Of a DNA stretch of 64,000 nucleotides, positions 62,183 through 64,000 are shown one piece after another (position 1 is the first letter of the stretch; each line of letters opens with the position of its first letter). The notes below the pieces were generated by a model. The model made no database searches. It had not been told where the DNA came from and worked only from the letters and a program-made list of their open reading frames with translations. This DNA is from Pterobdella sp. o SKG-2022 (lineage: Eukaryota; Annelida; Clitellata; Hirudinida; Piscicolidae). The stretch is from assembly GCA_964035795.1 (NCBI GenBank), contig OZ038326.1:2204916-2268915 (forward strand). Direction: 5' to 3'. Both the position numbers and the translations under genes were made by a program.

Positions 62183-64000
62183 TTATTTTGATTTTTTTAC
62201 TTGATCAAGTTCGTCTGCAAATAAAAATATCAGTTAGTGCTCAAAATAGATTAAAAATATATTTTATCAATATCAAACCCCCTTCACATAAATTCCTTTT
62301 CTTTTGAATCAAACCTTCACAATAAACTATATATTTAAATAACTCACTTACTCAGCTAAACTAAAAAAACACAATAATACACAAATTCTGTTAAGAGAGA
62401 TTAATAATAATAACGTCACAAACTTGTAAGGTAATGGTGAGCACTTTTGAGTTTAGCCAATTGTGTGTCTGTTCTTTCGTTGTACATTTCAGCCTGAGTT
62501 AAACAACGTAGATAGTTAAAACACTGGAAAATAAAATCTTTAGGAAAACATGATTAATAGTGATTAACTATATAAAACATATTCAAGTTGAACATCAATA
62601 GCCCAATAACTGTATTACAGAGAATGCAACACTACTGTATGACATGAATATCAAAATCTTTTAGCTAATTTAGAGAATATAAAAACATCGGAAACTTAAC
62701 ATTTTTTAGTCTTGCTTCAAGTTCTTTGATTGTTTTTTCATAAAATTCTTCCTTTGTATCGAACTGATTTGAATAATTAGAAAATAATAACCAGCATATA
62801 TAAATTGGACTCATACTACCATTATATATAACATGTTTCCCTCGAATCATATGTCATTAATTTTCCTAAACGATAAATTTATGAAAAAGTACAAATATTT
62901 TGAACATTCAAAACATCCAAATCACTTGCTGAGACTGGAAACTTTAATATAGTTAAAGAAGCTGAACCAACCATAAATAAGACACACTATATCAAATATT
63001 ATATATATATGTATGTTATCCCTAGTTTAACTTATGCTAGCATGGAAACAGAGATCAAAGGATGCTAAAATGATGGAAAATTGAAGCATACCTCTTCTAA
63101 CTTCCTTTGGTAGCCTCTTAACTGGCCAGAGCATTCTTTTAATTGTTTTTTCAATTCAATTTCTTTCCTGTTCAGAGGTCCATTGAAACTTATTGTTAAA
63201 CAGGTGCTATTAATGAATATAATTTCAAAACACTAGTTAGTTTATTAAGATTCGAAGCTTTTTGTTCTCAACATGATATTAAATACATAAAATTTCAGCA
63301 TTGCTATAAAAATAGATATTAAGTGGTGATAATATAAAACTTAATGAAAAATTTAAAGATTTATATCTATTTCAATAATCTTGACTATAAATATAAATAC
63401 CGATCAAATGAACTTTCCAAACTACCAATATTTTGCTTCTGTTCATTTGTCATTTCTACCTTTTTGTTCACCTTTCAAGTTCGATAAAGTATAAACTAAT
63501 AAAAATTATTGAGAAAAAATAAGCATATCTCAAAAATGAACTGAAGTTATAAATCAATCAAGAACAAGAATCAAAAAACTGTTTTGAAAAAAAACTTTGA
63601 AAGCAAAAGCATTATTTCACTACCCTATCAATACAAAACTACAGAAACATCACCTCATCACACTTGCGTTGGGATTCAACAAGAAGAGTTCTGGTTTCTT
63701 TCAGCATTTTTTCCAGCTCATCCATACGATCCTGATCCACATTCTTCCTGTGTTCCAGAGCTCTTCGCCCTCTATAAGTTGTGCATTGAAATGGAGTGAT
63801 TGGGGTTTTCATGAAAAAATTTAGAATTTATCGTATATGCATTTGACTCAATGTTGATGATAAATTTGAATTATTATAGAATGGTATGTTAAAACGGAAT
63901 AATGTGTTTGCATTTAGAGAAAATTCATAACAAAAATGATAATTAAAAGATATAAACCTTTCTAATTCGTCTGCACTTTTTGTAATTTCAACAAACTTTC
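62183..64000 (-). CDS. Divergent tropomyosin-like coiled-coil protein, 3' part
   Basis: Seven exons join in phase: 63958->64000, 63654-63771, 63401-63471, 63092-63167, 62701-62763, 62424-62493 and 62183-62214 (TAA). About 157 residues are visible; the 5' half lies right of the window. The order of segments follows tropomyosin: KSADELERGRRALEHR (canonical AADESERGMKVIENR), DQDRMDELEKMLKETRTL, SQRKCDE|VNKKVEM, KEEFYEKTIKELEARLK|AE, and a last exon NELDQVKKSK in place of the usual EELD...AELT end. Tropomyosins wrap actin filaments and are normally highly conserved; this one is much changed and has Gly and His-His in the rod. It may be a non-muscle or lineage-specific member. Confidence 0.75.
63021..63055 (-). 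repeat. Dispersed GCTAGC-centred motif, minus-strand copy
   Basis: On minus it reads TCTGTTTCCATGCTAGCATA followed by AGTTAAAC. It shares the GTTTCCATGCTAGCAT core with the RRP12 intron copies and lies in a tropomyosin-like intron. Confidence 0.6.

Overview
This window is metazoan nuclear DNA. It is strongly AT-rich, its genes are split by short GT-AG introns, and it is full of ATT, TATC, CA and hexamer microsatellites. The gene set (receptor guanylate cyclase, sestrin, p66/GATAD2, tropomyosin-like, DNAL4, CALML4) fits an invertebrate bilaterian. Secreted peritrophin-type peptides and dispersed copies of a palindromic GCTAGC-centred motif would suit a lophotrochozoan or mollusc, but the species cannot be fixed from sequence alone. 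I assembled exons by hand from reading-frame phase, splice dinucleotides and remembered family sequences, so boundaries marked 'about' are uncertain.

Layout: 1-1172 (+) 3' part of dimethylarginine dimethylaminohydrolase (DDAH). 1.9-2.95 kb (-) two small secreted peritrophin-A-like peptides. 5.87-7.84 kb (-) p66/GATAD2, a NuRD subunit. 7.8-14.1 kb AT-rich intergenic DNA with a ~650 bp hexamer/trinucleotide array and a CA-rich block. 14.1-20.0 kb (-) Rab6, with a duplicated last exon. 20.7-21.6 kb (+) DNAL4. 22.2-23.9 kb (-) CALML4. 25.8-33.7 kb (+) sestrin. 36.9-47.5 kb (-) receptor guanylate cyclase in 28 exons. 48.1-59.1 kb (+) RRP12 in about 35 exons. 59.14-61.7 kb (-) TELO2. 62.2-64.0 kb (-) 3' half of a divergent tropomyosin-like gene.

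The genes are mostly arranged as divergent or convergent pairs: Rab6/DNAL4, CALML4/sestrin and guanylate cyclase/RRP12 are head to head; DNAL4/CALML4 and RRP12/TELO2 are tail to tail. These are unrelated housekeeping and signalling genes, not an operon. Sestrin and TELO2 both touch mTOR biology (nutrient sensing; TTT chaperone for PIKKs), and DNAL4 and CALML4 are both cilium/microvillus-associated, but I read this as coincidence.

The observations most worth following: (1) a second, equal-length, phase-matched last exon for Rab6 that gives an alternative CPC-ending tail; (2) a guanylate cyclase that keeps the metal and guanine residues but has Thr and Lys where the transition-state Asn and Arg should be; (3) complementary TATC and GATA arrays bracketing six sestrin exons, a geometry suited to circular RNA or exon skipping; (4) a sestrin lacking the Tyr/His pair of its peroxidase-like site. 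I found no CRISPR array, operon or autonomous mobile element.
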